DNA from: SZUA-592 sp041556555
Lineage (GTDB): Bacteria > Pseudomonadota > Gammaproteobacteria > Eutrophobiales > Eutrophobiaceae
NCBI GenBank assembly: GCA_041556555.1
Contig: JBFFIE010000005.1
Span: forward strand, 21,034 to 85,033
DNA: 64,000 nt
Direction: 5' to 3'
Made by a program: the position numbers and the translations under genes. This document shows, in pieces, positions 43,282 through 51,475 of this stretch; within the stretch, counting starts at the first letter, position 1; each line of letters starts with the position of its first letter. Under the pieces are notes generated by a model. The model saw nothing but the letters and a program-made list of their open reading frames with translations, had not been told where the DNA came from and made no database searches.

Positions 43282-43929
43282 ATGTCAGGTAATTCAGAAA
43301 ACAAGATGGTAAAAGAGAAACAGCCGTCATCTGATTCAAATGATCAGGCATCTGTTAATGAGAATGAGACCCCTAGCGAAGGCTCGGCTAATGGCGGGGC
43401 CGGCCAGCAAGACACCAGGGCAGATGAGACGCCAGAAGAAAACATTCAGGAAGATGCCGATCAATCAGTGGAGAAACTTATGCAGGAAATCGAAGTACTA
43501 AAGAAGCTGGCCGATGAGCACAAGGACAACGCCTTGCGCGCCCGCGCTGATCTCGAGAACATGCGCAAACGCACGATCAGGGATGTTGAAAATGCCCACA
43601 AATATGCCCTGGAAAAATTCGTCGATGAGTTATTACCGGTACTCGACAGCCTGGAACTGGGGATTTCAGCCTCGAACACGGCAGAGGATATCGAAAGCCT
43701 GAGAGAAGGGATGGACCTGACCTGTAAGAAATTTGCCTCTACTCTGGAAAAATTCGGCGTCAAGGTCATTGATCCCCAGGGAGAGAAATTTAACCCTGAA
43801 CTCCATGAGGCCGTCTCCATGCAGGAACAGGAAGGCATGGCACCTGGTACTGTGATCAGTGTGATGCAGAAGGGTTATGAACTGAATGGCAGGCTGGTGC
43901 GGCCGGCCATGGTTATGGTGGCCAAATAG
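43282..43929 (+). CDS. grpE: GrpE, nucleotide exchange factor of DnaK
   Basis: A 215-residue protein with an acidic, disordered N-terminus of about 70 residues, a long helix (LMQEIEVLKKLADEHKDN; RARADLENMRKRT) and a C-terminal beta domain (FGVKVIDPQGEKFNPELHEAVSM; VMQKGYELNGRLVRPAMVMVA). A GAGGGA ribosome site precedes the ATG. It releases ADP from DnaK. dnaK follows after 94 bases that hold a separate heat-shock promoter. Confidence 0.97.
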   Translation: MSGNSENKMVKEKQPSSDSNDQASVNENETPSEGSANGGAGQQDTRADETPEENIQEDADQSVEKLMQEIEVLKKLADEHKDNALRARADLENMRKRTIRDVENAHKYALEKFVDELLPVLDSLELGISASNTAEDIESLREGMDLTCKKFASTLEKFGVKVIDPQGEKFNPELHEAVSMQEQEGMAPGTVISVMQKGYELNGRLVRPAMVMVAK

Positions 43930-43943
43930 TTGGAATGCAGTGG

Positions 43944-43971
43944 CTTGAAAATTCAGCGGCCGTCCCAATAT
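43944..43971 (+). promoter_or_regulatory. Sigma-32 heat-shock promoter of dnaK
   Basis: CTTGAAA (43944-43950), 13 bases, then CCCAATAT (43964-43971), close to the RpoH consensus CTTGAAA-N11-16-CCCCATNT. It lies 52 bases before the dnaK start. No CIRCE copy is present in this gap. Confidence 0.8.
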
Positions 43972-44023
43972 AAATGGCAAATACAGTATTTAATTGTAAC
44001 TAACTGAATCTCGGAGAATTTAA

Positions 44024-45964
44024 ATGGGAAAGATCATCGGAATTGACCTCGGAACGACCAACTCCTGTGTGGCCGTTCTGGAAGGCGGCAAGGCCAAGGT
44101 CATTGAAAACAGCGAAGGTACACGAACGACACCGTCAATCGTGGCCTATACCGAGGACAATGAAGTGCTGGTTGGCCAGGCAGCCAAGCGCCAGGCAGTC
44201 ACCAATCCGAATAACACCCTGTTTGCCGTCAAGCGATTGATCGGGCGCCGTTTTGACGACGAAGTCGTACAGAAAGACATCAAGATGGTGCCTTACAAGA
44301 TCACCAAGGCAGACAACGGCGATGCCTGGGTAGAAGTCAACGGCAAGAAAATGGCCCCGCCGGAAGTTTCCGCCCGGGTGCTGATGAAAATGAAGAAGAC
44401 TGCGGAAGATTACCTGGGTGAAGAAGTCACTGAGGCCGTCGTCACGGTTCCCGCTTATTTTAACGATTCCCAGCGCCAGGCCACCAAGGATGCCGGCAAG
44501 ATTGCCGGTCTGAACGTCCGCCGTATCATCAACGAGCCGACGGCCGCTGCACTGGCTTACGGTATGGACAAGAAACATGGCGACGTCAAGATTGCCGTGT
44601 TTGACCTGGGTGGTGGTACCTTTGATATTTCCATCATCGAGATCGCTGAAGTCGAAGGTGAACACCAGTTTGAAGTGTTATCGACCAACGGTGATACCTT
44701 CCTGGGTGGCGAGGATTTTGACCTGCGCATCATTGATTTCCTTTGTGATGATTTCAAGAAATCCCAGGGCGTGGATTTACACAATGATCCACTGGCCCTG
44801 CAACGTCTGAAAGAAGCTGCTGAAAAGGCCAAGATTGAACTTTCGTCCAGCCAGCAGACGGACATTAACCTGCCGTACATTACGGCTGATGCCTCCGGCC
44901 CCAAGCATCTGAATGTGAAACTGACCCGGGCCAAGCTGGAATCTCTGGTCGAGGAACTTATTGACCGGACGATCGAGCCCTGCCGAATTGCATTGAAGGA
45001 TGCAGGTGTTGCTGCCTCAGACATTACCGATGTAATCCTGGTGGGCGGCCAGACCCGTATGCCCAAGGTCCAGGAAAAAGTAAAAGACTTCTTCGGCAAG
45101 GAGGCACGCAAGGACGTTAACCCGGACGAGGCCGTGGCCGTAGGTGCCGCAATCCAGGCTGGTGTGCTGGGTGGTGATGTCAAGGACGTGCTGTTACTCG
45201 ACGTTACGCCGCTGTCACTGGGTATTGAAACCCTCGGCGGTGTCATGACCAAGTTGATTGAGAAGAATACCACCATACCTACCAAGGCCAGCCAGGTCTT
45301 CTCGACTGCGGAAGATAACCAGACTGCGGTAACCGTGCATGTCCTGCAGGGTGAGCGCGAAGTTGCTTCCGGTAACAAATCACTGGGCCGGTTTGATCTG
45401 GCCGACATTCCGACGGCACCGCGTGGCGTACCACAGATCGAGGTCAATTTTGACATCGATGCCAACGGTATCCTGAATGTCTCTGCGAAGGACAAGGCGA
45501 CCGGCAAAGAACAGTCGATTGTCATCAAGGCCTCCAGTGGTCTGACTGATGAGGAGATTGACAAGATGGTCAAGGATGCCGAAGCACATGCCGAAGAGGA
45601 CCGCAAGACGAAGGAACTGGTCGAGGCACGCAACATGGCCGAGAACATCATTCATGCCGCGAAAAAATCCACGAGTGAGCTTGGTGACAAGGTTGATGAT
45701 GCTGAGAAGAAGGACATTGAAGCGGCGATTGCTGACCTGGAAGAAGCCATCAAGGGCGACGACAAGGCAGCCATCGAAGAGAAGACCCAGAAACTTGCAG
45801 AAGTGTCCGGTAAGCTGGCTGAGCGCGTTTATCAGGAAAAGGCTGCCGCCGATAATGAAGCTGGCCAGGCAAATGAAACCGGAGCGTCTTCTTCTGATGA
45901 AGGCAGCGACAAGGAAGATGTCGTTGACGCAGAATTTGAAGAAGTCGACGACGACAAGAAATAA
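44024..45964 (+). CDS. dnaK: DnaK, Hsp70 chaperone
   Basis: A 646-residue ATP-driven chaperone. The start GIDLGTTNSCVAV, the hinge motif DLGGGTFDISI, VGGQTRMP, the linker DVLLLDVTPLSLGIETLGG and the acidic tail ending VVDAEFEEVDDDKK are all present. Length is standard. It sits between grpE and dnaJ, has GGAG ten bases before the start, and has its own sigma-32 promoter. Confidence 0.98.
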   Translation: MGKIIGIDLGTTNSCVAVLEGGKAKVIENSEGTRTTPSIVAYTEDNEVLVGQAAKRQAVTNPNNTLFAVKRLIGRRFDDEVVQKDIKMVPYKITKADNGDAWVEVNGKKMAPPEVSARVLMKMKKTAEDYLGEEVTEAVVTVPAYFNDSQRQATKDAGKIAGLNVRRIINEPTAAALAYGMDKKHGDVKIAVFDLGGGTFDISIIEIAEVEGEHQFEVLSTNGDTFLGGEDFDLRIIDFLCDDFKKSQGVDLHNDPLALQRLKEAAEKAKIELSSSQQTDINLPYITADASGPKHLNVKLTRAKLESLVEELIDRTIEPCRIALKDAGVAASDITDVILVGGQTRMPKVQEKVKDFFGKEARKDVNPDEAVAVGAAIQAGVLGGDVKDVLLLDVTPLSLGIETLGGVMTKLIEKNTTIPTKASQVFSTAEDNQTAVTVHVLQGEREVASGNKSLGRFDLADIPTAPRGVPQIEVNFDIDANGILNVSAKDKATGKEQSIVIKASSGLTDEEIDKMVKDAEAHAEEDRKTKELVEARNMAENIIHAAKKSTSELGDKVDDAEKKDIEAAIADLEEAIKGDDKAAIEEKTQKLAEVSGKLAERVYQEKAAADNEAGQANETGASSSDEGSDKEDVVDAEFEEVDDDKK

Positions 45965-46089
45965 ACTCTGGTAACCGGTACGGCAACATCTGCCGTGCCC
46001 GGTAAAAAGCTTCAGCTTCAATAATTTGACGAAGAGGCTCGGAAAAGGCCGCTGGCCTGTTCCGGGCTTGCGCATGTACAGAGAAAATA

Positions 46090-47247
46090 ATGGCGACGAA
46101 TAAACGAGATTTTTATGAAGTGCTCGGGGTTTCCCGGGATGCCAGTGAGGCCGATATCAAGAAGGCCTATCGTCGTCTTGCCATGAAGCATCACCCGGAT
46201 CGGAACCCGGACGATAAATCGGCCGAAGATAAGTTCAAGGAAGTCCAAACCGCCTATGATGTGTTGTCGGACGAGCGCAAGCGTGCCGCCTATGATCAGT
46301 TTGGTCATGACGGTTTCGACCAGGCAGCCGGAATGGGTGGAGGTGCCGGCGGCTTTGGTGGTTTTGGCGATATCTTTGACAGCGTCTTCGGTGATATTTT
46401 TGGTGGCGCGGGCGGACCCGGTCGAGGCAGGGGTCCTGGCGGTGCCCGGGTTTTTCGTGGCGCCGATCTGCGTTATGACCTGGACCTGAAGCTGGAAGAA
46501 GCAGTTGCCGGCACCACCATCAAGGTGCGAGTTCCCAAACTGGTCAGCTGTAATGAATGCCGCGGTTCTGGTGCCAAGAAGGGCACTTCGTCAGTAACTT
46601 GTCCGACCTGTGGCGGTCAGGGACAAGTACGCATGCAACAGGGCATTTTTTCCCTGCAGCAGACCTGTCCGCAATGTCGCGGTAATGGCAAGATCATCAA
46701 GGAACCGTGTCCAGCCTGTCAGGGACAGGGCAGGGTTCGAGACACCAAGACCATTTCAGTCAAGATTCCTCCAGGCGTTGATACCGGTGATCGTATTCGA
46801 CTGGCTGGCGAAGGCGAGGCCGGTGAGAACGGGGGTCCTCCCGGTGATCTCTATGTCCACGTTACAGTCAAGGAACACCCGATTTTTACCCGGGAAGGCG
46901 TCAACCTGCACTGTGATGTACCGATTACCATTGCCACGGCTACGCTGGGAGGTGAACTGGAGATCCCGACACTGGATGGCCGGGTAAAATTGAAAATACC
47001 TGCAGAAACCCAGAGCGGTAAACAGTTCCGTTTACGCGGTAAAGGAGTACGCTCGGTCCGAAGTTCACAAAAGGGAGATCTCTTGTGCCGCGTCATGGTG
47101 GAAACACCAGTCAATCTTACGCGTGAGCAGAAGGATTTGCTGAAACAGTTCGATCAGTCCATGAGTTCAAATCGCAAGAAACACAGCCCCAGGGAAAACA
47201 CCTGGCTGGACGGCGTGAAGAAGTTCTTCGACGATCTGACCAGTTGA
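46090..47247 (+). CDS. dnaJ: DnaJ, Hsp40 co-chaperone
   Basis: A 385-residue type I J-protein. The J domain (about 5-70) carries the HPD motif in MKHHPDRNPDD; a Gly/Phe-rich linker follows (about 75-120); four zinc-binding CxxCxGxG repeats are CNECRGSG, CPTCGGQG, CPQCRGNG and CPACQGQG; then the C-terminal substrate domain. It stimulates DnaK ATP hydrolysis and delivers clients. It is 125 bases downstream of dnaK, with an imperfect hairpin but no obvious terminator in the gap. Confidence 0.98.
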   Translation: MATNKRDFYEVLGVSRDASEADIKKAYRRLAMKHHPDRNPDDKSAEDKFKEVQTAYDVLSDERKRAAYDQFGHDGFDQAAGMGGGAGGFGGFGDIFDSVFGDIFGGAGGPGRGRGPGGARVFRGADLRYDLDLKLEEAVAGTTIKVRVPKLVSCNECRGSGAKKGTSSVTCPTCGGQGQVRMQQGIFSLQQTCPQCRGNGKIIKEPCPACQGQGRVRDTKTISVKIPPGVDTGDRIRLAGEGEAGENGGPPGDLYVHVTVKEHPIFTREGVNLHCDVPITIATATLGGELEIPTLDGRVKLKIPAETQSGKQFRLRGKGVRSVRSSQKGDLLCRVMVETPVNLTREQKDLLKQFDQSMSSNRKKHSPRENTWLDGVKKFFDDLTS

Positions 47248-47328
47248 TCCATCAATTCCCGCTCTGCGGTATAGTAATGCCCCTGAACCCGGATATTCCG
47301 GTTAATCCATATTCAGAGTGACTTAATT

Positions 47329-48135
47329 ATGACTATCAGGATAGCCGTCTGCGGCGCCGCGGGCAGAATGGGCAAGACCATACTTGAAGTTTGCCAGGAA
47401 ACGGATGGCGTCAAGATTGGCGCTGCCATTGAATACAAGGGATCTCCGGTAACCGGTGCCGATGCCGGTGAGGTGGCGGGAATTGGTAAAATCAACGTGC
47501 CTGTTAGTGATGATATTCATGCCGTAGCCGATCATTTTGATGTGTTAATTGATTTTACCGTGGCATCTTCTGTTGCCGGTAATATTGAAAAATGTGCACA
47601 ACTTGGCAAACGCATGGTAATCGGGACCACGGGTCTGGGAGATAATGAAAAAGATCTGATTAAAAAGACATCTGAAAATACCGCAATTGTATTCGCTCCA
47701 AATATGAGTATTGGTGTTAATCTCTGTTTCAAATTGCTCGAGCTTGCAGCAAAAGTTATAGGAAATGAAACAGACATCGAGATCATCGAGGCCCATCATC
47801 GTCATAAAAAGGATGCACCTTCAGGTACTGCCTTGCGCATGGGTGAAGTAATAGCCAATACACTTGGCCGTGATTTAAAACGGTGTGCTGTATACGGTCG
47901 TGAAGGTATTACCGGTGAGCGTGATAAAGAGACTATTGGATTTGAAACTATACGCGCCGGAGATATTGTCGGTGAACATACTGTCATGTTTGCAAGTAAT
48001 GGTGAGCGGGTTGAAATTACCCACAAGGCCACATCCCGAAAGACATTTGCTGCAGGTGCCGTCAGGGCTGCCTGTTGGGTATATAACAAAGGCAAGGGGC
48101 TGTATGACATGCAGGATGTTCTGGGTCTGAGATAA
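47329..48135 (+). CDS. dapB: DapB, 4-hydroxy-tetrahydrodipicolinate reductase
   Basis: A 268-residue enzyme of the lysine/diaminopimelate pathway. Nucleotide-binding CGAAGRMGK is at the start, then IGTTGLG, and the substrate-binding motif HHRHKKDAPSGTALRMGE. The end ATSRKTFAAGAVRAA is conserved. It follows dnaJ by 81 bases, the common order in gammaproteobacteria. Downstream, carA-carB would be expected in some species but are replaced here by a beta-propeller gene. Confidence 0.97.
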   Translation: MTIRIAVCGAAGRMGKTILEVCQETDGVKIGAAIEYKGSPVTGADAGEVAGIGKINVPVSDDIHAVADHFDVLIDFTVASSVAGNIEKCAQLGKRMVIGTTGLGDNEKDLIKKTSENTAIVFAPNMSIGVNLCFKLLELAAKVIGNETDIEIIEAHHRHKKDAPSGTALRMGEVIANTLGRDLKRCAVYGREGITGERDKETIGFETIRAGDIVGEHTVMFASNGERVEITHKATSRKTFAAGAVRAACWVYNKGKGLYDMQDVLGLR

Positions 48136-48159
48136 TCCGAACTGTACTGTACTTAAATC

Positions 48160-49152
48160 ATGATCCAAAAGCCTTTTCTCGTATTTCTACTTCTTTTCGT
48201 TTTTTTGTCTGGAAATGCTGTTGAAAATGAGGTTCAGGTTGAAATCAGGGAGTGGCTGGTTCCCTGGTCTGACACGGAACCACGGAGTCCTGCAGTCGAT
48301 AAAAAAGGAAGGATCTGGTTCTGCGGAAGAACAGGCCACTACCTGGCTTATTTCAATCCTGAAAGCGGTAAATTTAAAAAATTTGAACTTGATGATAAAT
48401 CCATGCCGCAAAGTCTTATCATTAACAAGAAAGGCCAGATCTGGTTTTCCGATCCCGGCAGGGGATACATTGGTCGATTATTATTGAAAAGCGGCAAGGT
48501 TGAAAAATATCCCATGCCTGAAAATTCCGGAATTGACCCCTACACACTGGTATTTAATGATGAAGGGGATATCTGGTTTACCGCAATAGGGGCAAATGCA
48601 ATCGGCAAACTGGATACTGCATCAGGCGAAGTAAAGTATTCCAGCCTGGAAACCGAAGCTGCAAAACCTCTGGACATCAAACTGGATTCCGGCGAAAGAC
48701 CCTGGGTGTCATTGTCGGCAACCAATCGCCTCGCCACGATTGACACGGAAACATTCGAAGTTACTGAATACGAAATGTCCAACCAGGACATCAGACCCGG
48801 CCGTATTGCAATCACCAGTTACAACAAGATATGGTTTGTCGATACCTTGACCGGAAAACTCGGCAGATTTAATCCAAAACGAAATATTTATTCACAAAGA
48901 ACCGTTCCCGGTGGTGAATCAGCCATACCATCAGCAATCATTGTAGATGAAAATGACTGGTTATGGTTTGTTGAAACCGGTCTGAACCCCAACCGACTGG
49001 TTAGTTACAATCCCTGGGATAAGGAATTTACCTATATCAGTGATATCCCAAGTGGCGGCGACAGGATAGATGAAATGTTTTTTGATAAGGAATCCGGTCA
49101 AATATGGTTTGGATCAAATACGAATTTTATCGGCCGTGCCAAGCTTCCCTGA
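48160..49152 (+). CDS. Exported Vgb-like beta-propeller protein
   Basis: A 330-residue protein with a signal peptide (about 1-19) and six or more repeats ending in the pattern W-F, for example KKGRIWFCGRTGHYLAYF, KKGQIWFSDPGRGYIGRL, DEGDIWFTAIGANAIGKL, YNKIWFVDTLTGKLGRF, ENDWLWFVETGLNPNRLV and SGQIWFGSNTNFIGRA. This is the NHL/virginiamycin B lyase-like propeller. True streptogramin lyases are cytoplasmic; an exported relative more likely binds or acts on another ligand. Downstream is the atypical kinase gene after 47 bases. Name 'lyase' should not be taken literally. Confidence 0.8.
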   Translation: MIQKPFLVFLLLFVFLSGNAVENEVQVEIREWLVPWSDTEPRSPAVDKKGRIWFCGRTGHYLAYFNPESGKFKKFELDDKSMPQSLIINKKGQIWFSDPGRGYIGRLLLKSGKVEKYPMPENSGIDPYTLVFNDEGDIWFTAIGANAIGKLDTASGEVKYSSLETEAAKPLDIKLDSGERPWVSLSATNRLATIDTETFEVTEYEMSNQDIRPGRIAITSYNKIWFVDTLTGKLGRFNPKRNIYSQRTVPGGESAIPSAIIVDENDWLWFVETGLNPNRLVSYNPWDKEFTYISDIPSGGDRIDEMFFDKESGQIWFGSNTNFIGRAKLP

Positions 49153-49199
49153 TATTCTCCATAAAATTTTCTTGGAATTTACAGTAATGTATCCTTAAT

Positions 49200-49991
49200 A
49201 TGTATCACTGTGTCCAGGGTGTCACAGAACTATGGGAATACATTGCCATGCCAAGCAAGAAGCAAAAGAAACTCCCGATTATTGAGAATTTTGATCTTTT
49301 ACCAGGCCGAATCATAGCCAAAAAATACGAGATAATTTCCCTGCTCGGGTCTGGCTGGGAAAGTGAAGTTTATCTGGTTAATGAAATCACGACTGATATT
49401 GAGCGAACAGCGAAATTCTTTTTCCCTCACCGAAATCCGCGTGACAAGGCCCTGAAATTTTATGCCAGGAAATTGCATAAATTACGCAAGTGTCCGATTG
49501 TAATCCAGTACTCGACCCAGGATACTTTTGTATATCGCAAACAGAATGTTTCTTTCCTGGTGTCAGAATTTGTGGAAGGTGATTTATTAAGCGTTTACCT
49601 CTCACGACAGCCCGGGAAAAGACTGCTTCCCTTTCAGGCGTTACATCTTCTCTATGCACTGGCCAGGGGCATTGAATGTATTCATTCAGTCGGTGATTAT
49701 CATGGCGATCTCCATTCCGATAATATTATTGTACAGAGGGTCGGGCTTAATTTTGAATTGAAATTACTGGATATGTTTCATTGGGGTGCACCGAGCGCCG
49801 AGAATATTCGTACTGATGTTATTGATTTGATCCGGATTTTTTACGATGCACTTGGCGGGAAGAAACATTACGCAAAACAACCACAACCCATAAAGGATAT
49901 ATGCTGCGGTTTGAAGCGCTCTCTCATAACAAGGAAATTTAAAACAGCCGGGAAGTTAAGAATTTATCTTGAATCAATACAATGGGAATAA
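49200..49991 (+). CDS. Atypical protein kinase
   Basis: A 263-residue cytoplasmic kinase-like protein. The P-loop region reads LLGSGWESEVYLV (about 48-60), the ATP-binding lysine is K72 in RTAKFF, the catalytic loop is YHGDLHSDNIIV (about 167-178) with HGD in place of the usual HRD, and the metal-binding Asp is probably D191 in LLDMFHWG, in place of DFG. It therefore belongs to a small-molecule or divergent protein kinase branch. The start at 49200 is one of two candidates; ATG 49248 is the other. The stop abuts the phosphatase start (TAAATG), so the two act as a pair. Confidence 0.8.
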   Translation: MYHCVQGVTELWEYIAMPSKKQKKLPIIENFDLLPGRIIAKKYEIISLLGSGWESEVYLVNEITTDIERTAKFFFPHRNPRDKALKFYARKLHKLRKCPIVIQYSTQDTFVYRKQNVSFLVSEFVEGDLLSVYLSRQPGKRLLPFQALHLLYALARGIECIHSVGDYHGDLHSDNIIVQRVGLNFELKLLDMFHWGAPSAENIRTDVIDLIRIFYDALGGKKHYAKQPQPIKDICCGLKRSLITRKFKTAGKLRIYLESIQWE

Positions 49992-50825
49992 ATGAATAAT
50001 AAAAACAGAATAGAAAACATGCTGACTGAGTTTCCGGAAAGCATGCGAGTTCCTGAAACAGTTTATATCGGGACAGGAACAGCTGTTTATTTCTCCGCCC
50101 GGTCACCGGACAAGGAAACACCAAATGAAGATGCACTGGCAATGATTAGCATAGATGATATTACCTCTGTGCTCATTGTTGCAGATGGTCTGGGGGGACA
50201 GCCTGCCGGGGAAGAGGCCTCACGAATTGTAATTAACTGTCTGCTTGAGACCCTGGAACTGATATCTGGTGACACGGCTCGTATCAGAGAAGCTATACTC
50301 GACGGGATTGAGCAGGCCAATAATGAGTTGCTTGAATCTGGCAACGGCTCGGCAACTACAGTAGTGGTCGCTGAGATACAAGGTAAGATGCTCCGGACTT
50401 ACCATGCGGGTGATTCCATGATTTTGCTGGTAGGAAATAAGGGCAGGGTAAAATATTCTATAATTCCTCATTCGCCTACCGGTTATGCTCTGGAAGCGGG
50501 ATTTATAGACGAATCTGAGGCCATGCTTCATGAAGAGAGACATTTTATATCAAATTTTATTGGCAGCCCGGAGATGAGACTGGAAATCGGACCCCAGATT
50601 GAAATGTCATCAAGGGACACATTGATACTGGCCAGCGATGGCCTGTCAGATAATCTTTACGAAGACGAAATTGTGGAGCTGAGTCGAAAGGGTCCGCTGA
50701 AAAAATGTGCCCGGAACCTGATAGCAAGCGCCAGCAAATACATGCTGGAGGAGGCAACTGACAGGCAACAGCATCCGGATGACCTGACGTTTATCCTGTA
50801 TCGTCCCGGTGCCGTTTCCGGATAA
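49992..50825 (+). CDS. PP2C-type protein phosphatase
   Basis: A 277-residue Mn/Mg-dependent Ser/Thr phosphatase. Metal-binding residues are seen in NEDAL (D47) and VADGLGG (D65), with HAGDS, ILASDGLSDNL and HPDDLTFIL closing the site. No membrane segment. It starts on the base after the kinase stop. Kinase and PP2C pairs of this type often control cell-envelope or secretion functions, for example in type VI secretion, but no such genes are in the window. The exported propeller protein just upstream may be a further partner. Confidence 0.88.
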   Translation: MNNKNRIENMLTEFPESMRVPETVYIGTGTAVYFSARSPDKETPNEDALAMISIDDITSVLIVADGLGGQPAGEEASRIVINCLLETLELISGDTARIREAILDGIEQANNELLESGNGSATTVVVAEIQGKMLRTYHAGDSMILLVGNKGRVKYSIIPHSPTGYALEAGFIDESEAMLHEERHFISNFIGSPEMRLEIGPQIEMSSRDTLILASDGLSDNLYEDEIVELSRKGPLKKCARNLIASASKYMLEEATDRQQHPDDLTFILYRPGAVSG

Positions 50826-50927
50826 GAAATATTATGTCAATATGGCAGTTTGTTAGTTTCATTACCGCTAAATAATCCGGTAGTTTAATTTCGTAATAAT
50901 TTATTAAGCTATTCTGTTAAATTTTAT

Positions 50928-51428
50928 ATGAGTCGAGCATTCGTTAAGGAACCTGATGGTGACCAGGCCGAAGATGATGTTGTGGAAAAACCACAAAGTG
51001 GTTTGCCCAATTACATCACCACAGCTGGATTCGTGCATCTGAAAGAGACGCTTGAGGGCAAGCGAAAGTCCTTCGAGTCTTTAAAGGCTGGCGTTGATGG
51101 TTTGCAAACAAAAAACGAGGTGAAACGTCTGGAAGCGGATATCCGCTATCTGGAAAAACGCATACAGTCTGCCATTCCGGTTGATACAGCAAAACTGGAT
51201 TTGGACGATATCCGCTTCGGCGCGCTGGTCAATCTTGAGGATGAAGATGGAAAAAAATATCAATTCCGGATTGTCGGTGAAGATGAGGCCGATGTCGACA
51301 AAGGCCTCCTTAGCTGGGCCTCACCACTGGCGAGGGAACTGATAGGAAAGACATCCGGTGACACGCTGGTCTGGAAGCGCCCCTCCGGTGAGATCGAACT
51401 GGAGATACTCAGTTTTAAATACCAATAA
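50928..51428 (+). CDS. greB: GreA/GreB-family transcription elongation factor
   Basis: A 166-residue factor that rescues backtracked RNA polymerase. It has a coiled-coil finger (LPNYITTAGFVHLKETLEGK through RLEADIRYLEKRIQSA) with acidic residues at its tip and a FKBP-like C-terminal half (DIRFGALVNLEDEDGKKYQFRI; SWASPLARELIGKTSGDTLVW). GreB is preferred to GreA because of length and the SWASPLARELIGK wording, but the N-terminal 28 residues are an unusual acidic extension. A strong terminator follows. Confidence 0.9.
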   Translation: MSRAFVKEPDGDQAEDDVVEKPQSGLPNYITTAGFVHLKETLEGKRKSFESLKAGVDGLQTKNEVKRLEADIRYLEKRIQSAIPVDTAKLDLDDIRFGALVNLEDEDGKKYQFRIVGEDEADVDKGLLSWASPLARELIGKTSGDTLVWKRPSGEIELEILSFKYQ

Positions 51429-51431
51429 AAA

Positions 51432-51462
51432 ATGGCAGTCGGTAAAACTTACCGACTGCCAT
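51432..51462. terminator. Bidirectional terminator between greB and the TonB receptor
   Basis: A perfect 14-base-pair stem ATGGCAGTCGGTAA / TTACCGACTGCCAT with a three-base loop. T-rich tract after it (gttcatgttttt) serves greB; the A-rich run before it serves the converging gene. Confidence 0.9.
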
Positions 51463-51475
51463 GTTCATGTTTTTA

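Noticed and set aside
44557..45651. Long open frame of 364 codons on the minus strand opposite dnaK
   Set aside because: It lies entirely inside dnaK on the other strand, is rich in Ser and Arg as expected for a shadow frame, and has no ribosome site.
48160..49152. Naming the propeller protein virginiamycin B lyase (antibiotic resistance)
   Set aside because: The protein has a signal peptide and I cannot place the catalytic residues of true Vgb, so resistance is not supported.
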